Source: Streptomyces anulatus
GTDB taxonomy: Bacteria > Actinomycetota > Actinomycetes > Streptomycetales > Streptomycetaceae
Reading direction: 5' to 3'
DNA: 64,000 bases
Assembly: GCF_000721175.1 (NCBI RefSeq)
Contig: NZ_JOEZ01000021.1
Span: 1 to 64,000, forward strand
Shown here: piece by piece, positions 7,736 through 15,491 of the stretch
Numbering within the stretch: position 1 is the stretch's first letter
Layout: every line of letters begins with the position of its first letter
Notes under the pieces: model-generated
Database searches by the model: none
Seen by the model: the letters and a program-made list of their open reading frames with translations, nothing else
What the model was told of the DNA's origin: nothing
Translations under genes and position numbers: made by a program

Positions 7736-8653
7736 GTGACCCATGATGTGAAGGAAATTTTCAGCGGCGAATCCCCGCCGGCCCCCGCGGCCCTCGCCGC
7801 CAAGGTCCGGACCCTCGCCCCCTCCATGACCCGCTCGATGCAGCTGGTCGCCGAAGCCGTGGCGAGCGACCCGGCCGGGTGTGCCGCCCTCACCGTCACC
7901 GGTCTCGCCGAGCTCACCGGCACCAGTGAAGCCACCGTCGTCCGCACCGCGCGCCTCCTCGGCTACCCGGGATACCGGGATCTGCGCCTCGCCCTGGCCG
8001 GCCTCGCCGCGCACCAGGAGTCCGGCCGGGCCCCCGCCGTCACCGCCGACATCGCGGTGGACGACCCGATCGCCGACGTGGTCGCCAAGCTCGCCTACGA
8101 CGAGCAGCAGACCCTCGCCGACACCGCCGCCGGGCTCGACACCGTACAGCTGGGGGCCGCCGTCGCCGCCGCCTCCACCGCCCGCCGCATCGACATCTAC
8201 GGCGTCGGGGCCTCCTCCCTCGTCGGCCAGGACCTCGCGCAGAAGCTGCTCCGGATCGGGCTGATCGCCCACGCGCACACGGACCCGCACCTCGCGGTGA
8301 CCAACGCCGTGCAGCTGCGCAGCGGCGACGTGGCCATCGCGATCACGCACTCCGGCTCCACCGGCGACGTCATCGAGCCGCTGCGGGTCGCCTTCGACCG
8401 CGGGGCGACGACGATCGCGATCACCGGACGGCCCGACGGGCCCGTATCGCAGTACGCGGACCATGTGCTGACCACGTCCACCGCGCGCGAGAGCGAGCTG
8501 CGGCCCGCCGCCATGTCGAGCCGCACGAGCCAACTGCTCGTCGTGGACTGCCTGTTCATAGGCGTCGCGCAGCGGACGTACGAGACCGCCGCGCCGGCCC
8601 TGGCCGCCTCCTACGAGGCCCTCGCCCACCGCCACAACCCCCGCACCCGCTGA
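7736..8653 (+). CDS. MurR/RpiR-family transcriptional regulator
   Basis: This 305-aa protein has an N-terminal RpiR HTH (about residues 20-90; LAELTGTSEATVVRTARLLGYPGYRDLR) and a C-terminal SIS sugar-phosphate-binding domain (about 125-265; IDIYGVGASSLVGQDLAQKLLRIG and ITHSGSTGDVIEPL). It probably senses MurNAc-6-phosphate and represses the downstream murQ and EIIBC genes, since regulator, etherase and PTS permease are adjacent on one strand. The GTG start at 7736 lies immediately downstream of its promoter, and two operator-like repeats flank it, implying autoregulation. Confidence 0.9.
   Translation: MTHDVKEIFSGESPPAPAALAAKVRTLAPSMTRSMQLVAEAVASDPAGCAALTVTGLAELTGTSEATVVRTARLLGYPGYRDLRLALAGLAAHQESGRAPAVTADIAVDDPIADVVAKLAYDEQQTLADTAAGLDTVQLGAAVAAASTARRIDIYGVGASSLVGQDLAQKLLRIGLIAHAHTDPHLAVTNAVQLRSGDVAIAITHSGSTGDVIEPLRVAFDRGATTIAITGRPDGPVSQYADHVLTTSTARESELRPAAMSSRTSQLLVVDCLFIGVAQRTYETAAPALAASYEALAHRHNPRTR
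7749..7763 (+). promoter_or_regulatory. second RpiR-type operator inside the regulator's coding start
   Basis: TGAAGGAAATTTTCA repeats the 7718-7732 operator with one mismatch between the half-sites. The centre-to-centre distance is 31 bp, close to three helical turns, which suits cooperative binding by an RpiR tetramer. It lies at codons 5-10 of the regulator gene. Confidence 0.6.
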
Positions 8654-8712
8654 CCGCACCGGCCACGCACCACCCGTACGCGTACGCGACCGAGAAAGCA
8701 GAGCTGCCCCCC

Positions 8713-9687
8713 ATGACCTCCACCACCGACGCGAACACCGACGGCTCCACCGGCTCCGCCGGGAGCTACGGCGAACTCCGCGCCCAGCTCGCCACCCTCA
8801 CCACCGAGGCGTTCCGCCCCGAGCTGGCCGAGATCGACCGGCTGGCCACGCAGGAGATCGCCCGGATCATGAACGGGGAGGACGCCACCGTCCCGGCCGC
8901 CGTCGCCGAGCGGCTGCCGCAGATCGCCGCGGCCATCGACGCCGCCGCCGAGCGCATGGCCCGCGGCGGCCGGCTGATCTACGCCGGTGCGGGCACCGCG
9001 GGCCGCCTCGGGGTGCTGGACGCCAGCGAGTGCCCGCCCACCTTCAACACCGACCCGTCCGAGGTCATCGGCCTGATCGCGGGCGGCCCCTCCGCCATGG
9101 TCACGGCCGTCGAGGGCGCGGAGGACAGCAAGGAGCTGGCCGCCGCCGACCTGGACGCGCTGAAGCTGGGCGCCGACGACACGGTGGTCGGCATCTCCGC
9201 CTCCGGCCGCACCCCTTACGCGATCGGCGCGGTGGAGCACGCACGCGCACAGGGCGCCCTGACCATCGGACTCTCCTGCAACGCCGGCTCCGCGCTCGGC
9301 GCCGCCGCCGAACACGGCCTGGAGGTCGTCGTCGGCCCCGAGCTGCTCACCGGCTCGACCCGGCTGAAGGCGGGCACGGCGCAGAAGCTGGTCCTCAACA
9401 TGATCTCCACGATCACGATGATCCGGCTCGGCAAGACGTACGGGAATCTCATGGTCGACGTCCGCGCTTCCAACGAGAAGCTGCGGGCCCGCTCCCGGCA
9501 CATCGTGTCCCTGGCCACCGGCGCGTCCGACGCCGAGATCGAGGCCGCGCTCGCCGCCACCGACGGCGAGGTCAAGAACGCGATCCTCGCCGTCCTCGGC
9601 GGGGTCGACGGCCCCACCGCCACCCGGCTCCTCGCCGAGTCCGGCGGCCACCTCCGCGCCGCCCTCGCGGCCGTACGCACCACCTGA
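8713..9687 (+). CDS. murQ: N-acetylmuramic acid 6-phosphate etherase
   Basis: This 324-aa cytoplasmic enzyme cleaves the D-lactyl ether of MurNAc-6-P to give GlcNAc-6-P in cell-wall sugar recycling. Near-invariant family sequences are TEAFRPELAEIDRLATQEI at the start, IYAGAGTAGRLGVLDASECPPTF around residues 89-108 (including the SIS phosphate loop and a catalytic-region Glu) and GLIAGGPSAM after it. The C-terminal three-helix part (ASDAEIEAALAATDGEVKNAI) is also present. It lies 59 bp after the regulator in the same direction. The N-terminal 20 residues are a Thr/Ser/Gly-rich extension. Confidence 0.96.
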   Translation: MTSTTDANTDGSTGSAGSYGELRAQLATLTTEAFRPELAEIDRLATQEIARIMNGEDATVPAAVAERLPQIAAAIDAAAERMARGGRLIYAGAGTAGRLGVLDASECPPTFNTDPSEVIGLIAGGPSAMVTAVEGAEDSKELAAADLDALKLGADDTVVGISASGRTPYAIGAVEHARAQGALTIGLSCNAGSALGAAAEHGLEVVVGPELLTGSTRLKAGTAQKLVLNMISTITMIRLGKTYGNLMVDVRASNEKLRARSRHIVSLATGASDAEIEAALAATDGEVKNAILAVLGGVDGPTATRLLAESGGHLRAALAAVRTT

Positions 9688-9738
9688 CCCACCCGGGTAC
9701 CCCAACCCCACCCCCCGCACAGCAAGGCACCGAGCACC

Positions 9739-11313
9739 ATGGCCACTGAAGACAAGAACCGCGCCACCGCCGCCGCGATCCTGCCGCTCGTCGGCGGCGG
9801 GGCGAACGTCGCCTCCATCGCCCACTGCATGACCCGGCTCCGCCTCGGGCTGCACGACCGGTCGCTCGTCGACGACGAGGCGCTCAAGGCCCTGCCCGCC
9901 GTGATGGGCGTCGTCGAGGACGACACGTACCAGATCGTGCTGGGTCCGGGCACGGTCGCCCGGGTCACCCCGGAGTTCGAGCACCTGGTCGCGGAGGCTC
10001 GCGAGGCCGCACCGACCCCGGTCCCCGAGCCCGGTGCGGCGGCCGTCTCCGCCGAGGAGCTGGCAGCCCAGGGCGCGGCGATCAAGGCGCAGCGGAAGGC
10101 GAGGAACGCCACCCCGTTCAAGCTGTTCCTGCGCAAGATCGCCGACATCTTCGTGCCGCTGATCCCCGCGCTCATCGGCTGCGGGATCATCGCGGGCCTG
10201 GGCGGTCTGCTGGTGAACCTTCAGTGGCTGCCCGCCGTGACGCCCGCGCTGGCGGCGATGGCGTCCGGCTTCATGGCGCTGATCGCGGTGTTCGTGGGCC
10301 ACAACACGGCGAAGGAGTTCGGCGGTACGCCGATCCTGGGCGGAGCGGTGGCGGCCATCATCGTCTTCCCGGGCGTCGCGAACATCGAGGCCTTCGGCCA
10401 GACGCTCTCCCCGGGCCAGGGCGGTGTGCTCGGCGCGCTGGGCGCGGCGGTCCTCGCGGTGTACGTGGAGAAGTGGTGCCGCCGCTGGGTGCCGGAGGCG
10501 CTGGACGTCCTGGTCACCCCGACCCTGACGGTGCTGATCTCCGGCCTCGTGACGATCTTCGGCCTGATGTACGTGGCGGGCGAGGTGTCCTCCGCGATCG
10601 GCACGTTCGCGGACTGGCTGCTGTCCAACGGCGGCGCGGGCGCGGGCTTCGTTCTCGGCGGCCTGTTCCTGCCCCTGGTGATGCTGGGCCTGCACCAGGC
10701 GCTGATCCCGATCCACACCACGCTCATCGAGCAGCAGGGCTACACGGTCCTGCTCCCGATCCTGGCGATGGCCGGGGCGGGCCAGGTGGGCGCGGCGACG
10801 GCCGTCTACTTCCGCCTCCCGCGCAACGAGTCGATCCGCCGCACGATCAGGTCCGCGCTCCCGGCGGGCCTGCTGGGCGTCGGCGAGCCCCTGATCTACG
10901 GCGTCTCGCTCCCGCTGGGCCGCCCGTTCATCACGGCGTGCGTCGGCGGCGCGTTCGGCGGCGGCTTCGTCGGCCTCTTCAACCAGCTCGGCGACACGGT
11001 CGGCTCGACGGCCATCGGCCCGTCCGGCTGGGCCCTGTTCCCGCTCCTGGACGGCAACCACGGCCTGGGTTCGACGATCGCCATCTACGCGGGCGGGCTG
11101 CTCGTCGGCTATCTCGCCGGGTTCGTCGCGACGTACTTCTTCGGCTTCGGCAAGGACCTGCTCGCCGAGTTCAACGTCTCCCAGGAACCGGCCTTGTCCA
11201 CGGTCGCCGCCACCGGCGGCACCCAGCCCCGTCCCACGACGGCCTCCGGCGCACCCGACACCACGGACGGCCCCGGCCCCTCGCCGTCCAAGGCGCCGGC
11301 TGCCGTGGAGTGA
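9739..11313 (+). CDS. PTS transporter EIIB-EIIC, MurNAc type
   Basis: This 524-aa fused permease of the glucose-superfamily PTS has an N-terminal EIIB domain (residues 1-80) with the phosphorylatable Cys30 in AHCMTRLRL. A linker is followed by an EIIC membrane domain from about residue 130 (KIADIFVPLIPALIGCGIIAGLGG) with the GHNTAKEFGGTPILGG and NDGNHGLGS-like loops. No EIIA domain is present, so phosphate must come from a separate EIIA protein, as in MurP systems. Position after murQ suggests uptake of MurNAc as MurNAc-6-P, though GlcNAc or another amino sugar cannot be excluded. The C-terminal 50 residues are Thr/Pro/Gly-rich and probably disordered. Confidence 0.9.
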   Translation: MATEDKNRATAAAILPLVGGGANVASIAHCMTRLRLGLHDRSLVDDEALKALPAVMGVVEDDTYQIVLGPGTVARVTPEFEHLVAEAREAAPTPVPEPGAAAVSAEELAAQGAAIKAQRKARNATPFKLFLRKIADIFVPLIPALIGCGIIAGLGGLLVNLQWLPAVTPALAAMASGFMALIAVFVGHNTAKEFGGTPILGGAVAAIIVFPGVANIEAFGQTLSPGQGGVLGALGAAVLAVYVEKWCRRWVPEALDVLVTPTLTVLISGLVTIFGLMYVAGEVSSAIGTFADWLLSNGGAGAGFVLGGLFLPLVMLGLHQALIPIHTTLIEQQGYTVLLPILAMAGAGQVGAATAVYFRLPRNESIRRTIRSALPAGLLGVGEPLIYGVSLPLGRPFITACVGGAFGGGFVGLFNQLGDTVGSTAIGPSGWALFPLLDGNHGLGSTIAIYAGGLLVGYLAGFVATYFFGFGKDLLAEFNVSQEPALSTVAATGGTQPRPTTASGAPDTTDGPGPSPSKAPAAVE

Positions 11314-11470
11314 ACCGGGGCCTCCTGACGTCAGGAACTCCTCACGTGTCCGGTGGCCGCCGATCGACGGTGCGGCCCCCTTGTGCCCGCCAGGCACATG
11401 GACGAGGCAGGCGCGGATGCCGCCGTGGAGGCCTGTCATGCCGCGTTCCACGAGGCCGCCAGGACCGTGA

Positions 11471-11716
11471 GGGGTCTCGAAGCCGAACTGGGTCTTCCTC
11501 TCGGGCGACGACGCCGAGGCCCAGGCCGAGCGCACCACCGGCCGGCTGTTCACGGGCCTGGGCCGGCCCGCGTCCTCCCAGCTCGACATCGGCGGCATCA
11601 CCACCGCCCGCGGCCAGGAACACTTCGCGTTCCTCTTCACGGGGATCGCGGGCGGGGTGGGGTCCCACACCTTCAACATCAAGGTGGTCACCCGCCCGCA
11701 GCCGAAAGCCCTCTAG
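11471..11716 (+). pseudogene. C-terminal remnant of an unidentified gene
   Basis: An open frame with no credible start codon runs from just after a TGA at 11468-11470 to TAG at 11714. Its sequence looks protein-like (NWVFLSGDDAEAQAERTTG, then LDIGGITTARGQEHFAFLF, HTFNIKVVTRPQ). An ATG-initiated stretch at 11398 in another frame (MDEAGADAAVEACHAAFHEA) could be its frameshifted beginning. I do not recognise the family. The stop overlaps the 3' end of the convergent Uma2 gene by a few bases. Confidence 0.4.
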
Positions 11717-12327
11717 GCAGCGGGCCCCGGGAACTCTTCCGTCGGAAGCCGCACATCGAACGGGGACGGCACGGCCAGCGGTTTGCCGAACGGCACCGCG
11801 TCCGTGTGCTTGTACGTGCCGTCCTCGTTCGGTTCCGTGAACAGCGTGACCAGCGGTCCCCGGGTGTCGAACCGGTCGATCAGCAGGTACATCGGAACGC
11901 CCGCGCGGGCATACGCGCGGTACTTCTTGGTGCGGTCCTCCCGGGCGTTCCCCCTGGACGTGATCTCGACGACGAGCAACGCCTCCGAGGCGTCCATCGG
12001 ATCGCTGGTCTCCGGATCCGCGCCGGTGATCAACTCCTTCGGCATGACCACCAGATCGGGGACGTACAGCTTGCCGAGCGGGGCCACGTGGACGCCGAGG
12101 GTCTGATAGATCCCCAACCCGTCGGGAAGGCCCCGGTAAAGGCGGCTCTGCACCGCCTCGGCGATGCCGTTGTGGTGCGCGTGCGGCGGTGGTACCAAGA
12201 CGATCTGCCCCTCGTCGATCTCGGCGCGCCACCCCTCGGGCACGTCCAGTTCACGCCATGTCTGCAGGAGGTAGTCCCACTCGCGCCCATCCGAAGCCTG
12301 GCCGTTCTCGACGAACGCTGCGGTCAT
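11713..12327 (-). CDS. Uma2-family endonuclease-like protein (DUF820)
   Basis: This 204-aa protein has the PD-(D/E)XK-type Uma2 fold. Visible are the N-terminal PEGWRAEIDEGQIVLVPPP, the Asp motif LYVPDLVVMPKE and the EXK-like strand ALLVVEITSRGNAREDRTKKYRAYA, followed by VPMYLLIDRFD. The family is greatly expanded in Streptomyces and cyanobacteria; its cellular target is unknown. A second member lies at 35.2 kb in this window. ATG 12327 gives the full N-terminus. Confidence 0.88.
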   Translation of the reverse strand: MTAAFVENGQASDGREWDYLLQTWRELDVPEGWRAEIDEGQIVLVPPPHAHHNGIAEAVQSRLYRGLPDGLGIYQTLGVHVAPLGKLYVPDLVVMPKELITGADPETSDPMDASEALLVVEITSRGNAREDRTKKYRAYARAGVPMYLLIDRFDTRGPLVTLFTEPNEDGTYKHTDAVPFGKPLAVPSPFDVRLPTEEFPGPAA

Positions 12328-12339
12328 CGCGGGTCCCTT

Positions 12340-12660
12340 CTTCCGTGGCCTTGCCGAGAAGCTAGATCGGGGGGTTCGCGGCTGTCAGCCGTTCCTCCCA
12401 GCGTCCCACGAACGGGTGGCCCGCACAGGAAGAGCGCGCGGCGGACGCCCGTCACGGATGATCCGCTGCCGGACGGAGGGAAATTGCCGACGCCCAGTCC
12501 GTCCCGCCGCGGGCGGTGGCCGACGGGGCCGGGTGTATCGCTGGTAGCCACTTCGGACCAGCAGTCGCTTCTGACCAGCGAATGCGGGGCCTCTCCCTGG
12601 GCACACGGAGTTCAGCGGAAATATCGCTCGGTGGACATGCCCGTAACGCATCGGTGATCC
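12340..12660. other. gene-free stretch upstream of the PRC-barrel gene
   Basis: About 320 bp without a supportable gene. It must hold the promoter of the minus-strand Uma2 gene and that of the plus-strand PRC-barrel gene; I see no convincing -35/-10 pair or operator. Confidence 0.5.
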
Positions 12661-12702
12661 GCCGTGAGAATGGCCTGGGCGACGTTCGTGAAAGGAGCCA
12701 CA

Positions 12703-13056
12703 ATGAGCGATTCCCTGTGGGACTATCAGCCGTCGAGCGGCCTCACCGCGGGCGCCGATCTGACCGGTTATTCGGTGGAGGCGACCGACGGCAGTATCGG
12801 AAAGGTCGACAAGCACTCCGACGAGGTGGGCTCGGCCTATCTGCTCGTCGACACCGGAGTCTGGATCTTCGGCAAGGACGTCCTGCTGCCCGCGGGCACG
12901 GTGAAGCGCATCGACGCCGAGAACCGGAAGGTCTACGTCGACCTCACCAAGGAACAGGTCAGGGACTCCCCGGAGTTCGACCGCCACCGCCAGGCCGACG
13001 ACCCGGGGTACCACGAGCAACTGTCCGCGTACTACCTGGCGTTCCGCATCATGTGA
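12703..13056 (+). CDS. PRC-barrel domain protein
   Basis: This 117-aa soluble protein has a PRC-barrel in its N-terminal two thirds (GYSVEATDGSIGKVDKHSDE, then YLLVDTGVWIFGKDVLLPAG). The start at ATG 12703 is set by a strong AAAGGAG ribosome-binding site 7 bp upstream; the frame is open earlier. PRC-barrel proteins of this type are commonly stress-induced in actinobacteria and are thought to bind RNA-processing or other partners; the role here is unknown. The C-terminus (DPGYHEQLSAYYLAFR) is typical of the streptomycete subfamily. Confidence 0.85.
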   Translation: MSDSLWDYQPSSGLTAGADLTGYSVEATDGSIGKVDKHSDEVGSAYLLVDTGVWIFGKDVLLPAGTVKRIDAENRKVYVDLTKEQVRDSPEFDRHRQADDPGYHEQLSAYYLAFRIM

Positions 13057-13339
13057 CCCGGTGTACGCCCCCGAACGGCGGCGGGCCCGACCCCGAGGAG
13101 GGGCCGGCCCCGCCGCCTCACGGGTGGCGTCCTGTAGATGTGCGGCACCTCTGTCCGGCAAATGGGCGTGCGACCGAGGCAAGCCACTCCCATCCGGCCG
13201 GGGGTGCGAGTCAGCGCACGGCCAGGAGAGCGCATTGTGGCGCCTGTTCGTATGAACCAGCGTGTCCCGGCCCGCTGAGGGAACCGGGCACTGGTGAAGT
13301 CTGCTGCGTCCCTACCCTCCACTTCCTGGAAGGAAAAGC

Positions 13340-13654
13340 ATGCTGTCTTTCCGTAAGACCTTCGCGGCCGTTGCTCTGGCCGCTGCCGCGCTGATGACCG
13401 GCCCCGGTATCGCCTCGGCCAACGACTACTCCGAGCGGGGAGAGGCGCCGACGCGCTACGTGCAGTGCAACGACTTCACCACACAGCACGGCGCGGTGAA
13501 CGTCAACCAGGGCCCGGTCTGCGTCGACTTCGGTTCCTCCCACCGGCAGGAGGGGCACATGCACGGCGGCGGGATGAACTTCTCCTGCAACGCGGCCGTC
13601 AAGCAGTTCGGCGTGGTGAACGTCAACCAGGGCCCGGTCTGCGTCAAGTTCTGA
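13340..13654 (+). CDS. small secreted protein with two VNVNQGPVC repeats
   Basis: This 104-aa protein has a Sec signal peptide (residues 1-28: Lys/Arg, a long Ala/Leu core, ASA-N cleavage site). The mature part contains two copies of a roughly 22-residue unit, each Cys-N...G-V-VNVNQGPVC-V-F, separated by a His/Gly-rich linker (SSHRQEGHMHGGG). Each unit has two Cys, so two intra-repeat disulfides are possible. The alternating V-N-V-N pattern suggests a beta-strand and possible self-assembly, but it lacks the chaplin and rodlin hallmarks. An AAGGAA ribosome-binding site precedes the ATG. I cannot name the family. Confidence 0.8.
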   Translation: MLSFRKTFAAVALAAAALMTGPGIASANDYSERGEAPTRYVQCNDFTTQHGAVNVNQGPVCVDFGSSHRQEGHMHGGGMNFSCNAAVKQFGVVNVNQGPVCVKF

Positions 13655-13795
13655 CTCGCGCACCGACGGGCGTGCTGCCCTGGACGCGACCCGAGGACGG
13701 CCGCCCGGGTGCGGCCGGGAAGGGCCGGCACTCACCGCTCATGCCGCTGCGGCCCACCCCACAAGGCAGCACCCGCTGATGAAGCCGGACACGTG

Positions 13796-13830
13796 CCGGG
13801 CCCGGACCTCGCGTGGAGGACCGGGCCCGG
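13796..13830 (+). terminator. hairpin terminator after the two-repeat secreted protein
   Basis: CCGGGCCCGG, A, CCTC pairs with GAGG, A, CCGGGCCCGG around a GCGTG loop: a stem of about 15 bp with one bulge, 140 bp past the secreted-protein stop. No U-run follows, as is usual in Streptomyces. Confidence 0.7.
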
Positions 13831-14069
13831 TGGCCTGTTCACCGTAGAGCGGTGACGACGTCCTTTGATGACGCGGCCGGGCCGAAGCGGCGGCGGGCAG
13901 TGGATTTCACTCCCTCAGGAGATCGTGGTGCGCACCGTGCCAGGTGACGGAAGAGCGTCGAAGAGGACCTTCGGGGCCACGGCACTGCGGGTGAACACGG
14001 TGAGCGCGGCCAGCGGGAACGCCGCCGAGCCCGCCCTCCGGGCGGACGGCGCTGCTTTCGAAACCCGCC
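13831..14069. other. gene-free convergent intergenic region
   Basis: About 240 bp between the terminator and the stop of the SMI1-like gene. No gene, repeat or operator is recognised. Confidence 0.4.
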
Positions 14070-14711
14070 CTAGACCACCAGGTCCGACCAGAACGGCACC
14101 CGGTCCCCGGCCGCCGGCTCCGGCCACCCGGCCGCCTCCCCCGCGCCTCCCGCCTCCACCGCGTCCGGGTCCACGAACTCCAGCTCCACCCACTCCTCCA
14201 GGTTCCGCCCGTAGTGGATGGTGTCCGCGCCGGCCACCGACAGCACCGGGCCTCCGAAGGCCCCCACTCCTGACGCCAGATACCGGTGCGCGTAGAGCGG
14301 GATCAGCTTCGGTACGGAGGCGAGTGCGGCACGCGCCGCCGCGACGGCCTCCGCCGGGTCCGCCGGGCGCGGCCCCCACCGGCCACCGGGAGGCCACCAG
14401 CCGTGCTCCACCGAGAACAGCAGCCCGTCCACCGGCCCCTCCAGCCGCCGCCGGATCAGGGCCGGGTCGCCGTCCCGCCAGTCGTTCCACGGATTCCGCG
14501 GCGACTCGTCCTCCTCGGGCGGCGCAGCCCGGTCCACCGGCAGCGCGGCCGCCAGGAAGCCCCGGTGGTCGTCGGCGAACACGATGCCGTACTCCGCCTC
14601 GATCCGGTCGAACTCCGCACCGCTCAGACCCGGCGCCAGCTCGCACACGCCCAGCTCCGCCAGGCGGCGCGCCGCCCGCGCTCCCGCCCGCATTCCCTCG
14701 TCACCGGTCAT
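14070..14711 (-). CDS. SMI1/KNR4-like hypothetical protein
   Basis: This 213-aa cytoplasmic protein has an SMI1/KNR4-type pattern: LSGAEFDRIEAEYGIVFADDHRGFLAAALPV near the N-terminus, WPPGGRWGPRP in the middle, and LIPLYAHRYLASG followed by PVLSVAGADTIHYGRNLEEWVELEF. In Streptomyces such proteins are common as lone genes; some relatives are immunity proteins of polymorphic toxin systems, but no toxin gene is next to this one. The ATG at 14711 gives the complete N-terminal helix. Confidence 0.75.
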   Translation of the reverse strand: MTGDEGMRAGARAARRLAELGVCELAPGLSGAEFDRIEAEYGIVFADDHRGFLAAALPVDRAAPPEEDESPRNPWNDWRDGDPALIRRRLEGPVDGLLFSVEHGWWPPGGRWGPRPADPAEAVAAARAALASVPKLIPLYAHRYLASGVGAFGGPVLSVAGADTIHYGRNLEEWVELEFVDPDAVEAGGAGEAAGWPEPAAGDRVPFWSDLVV

Positions 14712-14751
14712 CGGGGCAGCGTAACGAGTTGCGACCGCACCCCGCCCGGCC

Positions 14752-14988
14752 TCAACGCGGCAGCTGCCCCTCCCTGTTGATCTCGGTCACCCGGGCCCGC
14801 AGCACCACTCCCGGTGACGCCGGCCGCACCGACTCCGGCGGGCATTCCCACTCCGGCCCGCCGCCGGGCGGCCGCAGCCGCACGTTCGGTCCCGACCTGC
14901 CCGCCACCCGGCCGACCCGACCGTCCCGCGCGTCCACCGCGAACGCGCCCGGCTCGGGCGTACCCGGCTCACATCCCTCACCCGTCAT
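14752..14988 (-). CDS. small conserved actinobacterial protein
   Basis: A 78-aa protein with AFAVDARDGRVGRV, VRLRPPGGGPEWECPPESVRPA and a C-terminal RARVTEIN. This pattern is widespread in Streptomyces beside regulatory genes, but I cannot assign a function. Its start overlaps the end of the upstream 80-aa gene by 11 bp, so the two are probably translated together. Confidence 0.6.
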   Translation of the reverse strand: MTGEGCEPGTPEPGAFAVDARDGRVGRVAGRSGPNVRLRPPGGGPEWECPPESVRPASPGVVLRARVTEINREGQLPR

Positions 14989-15220
14989 GGCCGCTCTCCT
15001 TCTCCGCCAGCACGGCGCACAGCCGCAACGCGGTGTCGATGTTGCAGCGGCCCAGGTCGACCAGGGGCGCCGGCTCGTCACCCGCACACGAGACCGGATC
15101 GATCCGCAGGGACGGCAGCTTCACTCCGAACTCCGCAAGCCCTTCCTTCAGCCGCTCCACGGCGTGCTCCGCCGTCCGTACGCGGTCCGCCGCCGCCCTG
15201 CGCCGCTCGATCGCTTCCAT
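14978..15220 (-). CDS. small conserved hypothetical protein
   Basis: An 80-aa protein starting MEAIERRRAAADRVRTAEHAV: a charged, probably helical N-terminal half, then LPSLRIDPVSCAGDEPAPLVDLGRCNIDTALRLCAVL. Proteins of this shape pair with the following small gene in many streptomycetes; function unknown. ATG 15220 is preferred; a start 51 bp upstream is possible but has no better ribosome-binding site. Confidence 0.55.
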   Translation of the reverse strand: MEAIERRRAAADRVRTAEHAVERLKEGLAEFGVKLPSLRIDPVSCAGDEPAPLVDLGRCNIDTALRLCAVLAEKESGHDG

Positions 15221-15351
15221 GCCGCACACCTTCCACTCTGAGTGATGGCCATGCATACCCAGCGTGTCCAACGCTCAGTTGGCCCGGAAGAGGCGCGGTT
15301 CCGGCGACCGTTCCATCGCCACCGATGGTCACCGCGCTCCCACCCCTCTAC

Positions 15352-15365
15352 TGGAAGCGCTCTCA
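15352..15365 (+). promoter_or_regulatory. LacI-type operator upstream of the regulator gene
   Basis: TGGAAGCGCTCTCA is a 14-bp imperfect palindrome centred on AGCGCT. Its right half matches the GAGAGCGCTCTC sites at 19.6 and 19.8 kb. It lies about 130 bp before the LacI-family gene, consistent with weak autoregulation. Confidence 0.6.
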
Positions 15366-15491
15366 GGCCTGTCGGTGCCCGGCGTTAGGCTGTAGACGAT
15401 CCGGCGGCGACACCGAGCACGCACACAGCGCGACGCGCACCCCGCGCACCAGCCCGCGTCTCGCCGCCCCTGTCGACGAGGAGCGACCGCC

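Noticed and set aside
8611..11691. A 1026-codon minus-strand open frame across the MurNAc operon
   Set aside because: It is the antisense shadow of rpiR, murQ and the EIIBC gene; its translation is Arg/Gly/Asp-rich text without domain motifs.
13340..13654. Reading the two-repeat secreted protein as a chaplin or rodlin
   Set aside because: It lacks the chaplin domain pattern and sorting signal, and rodlin sequence features; only the composition is similar.
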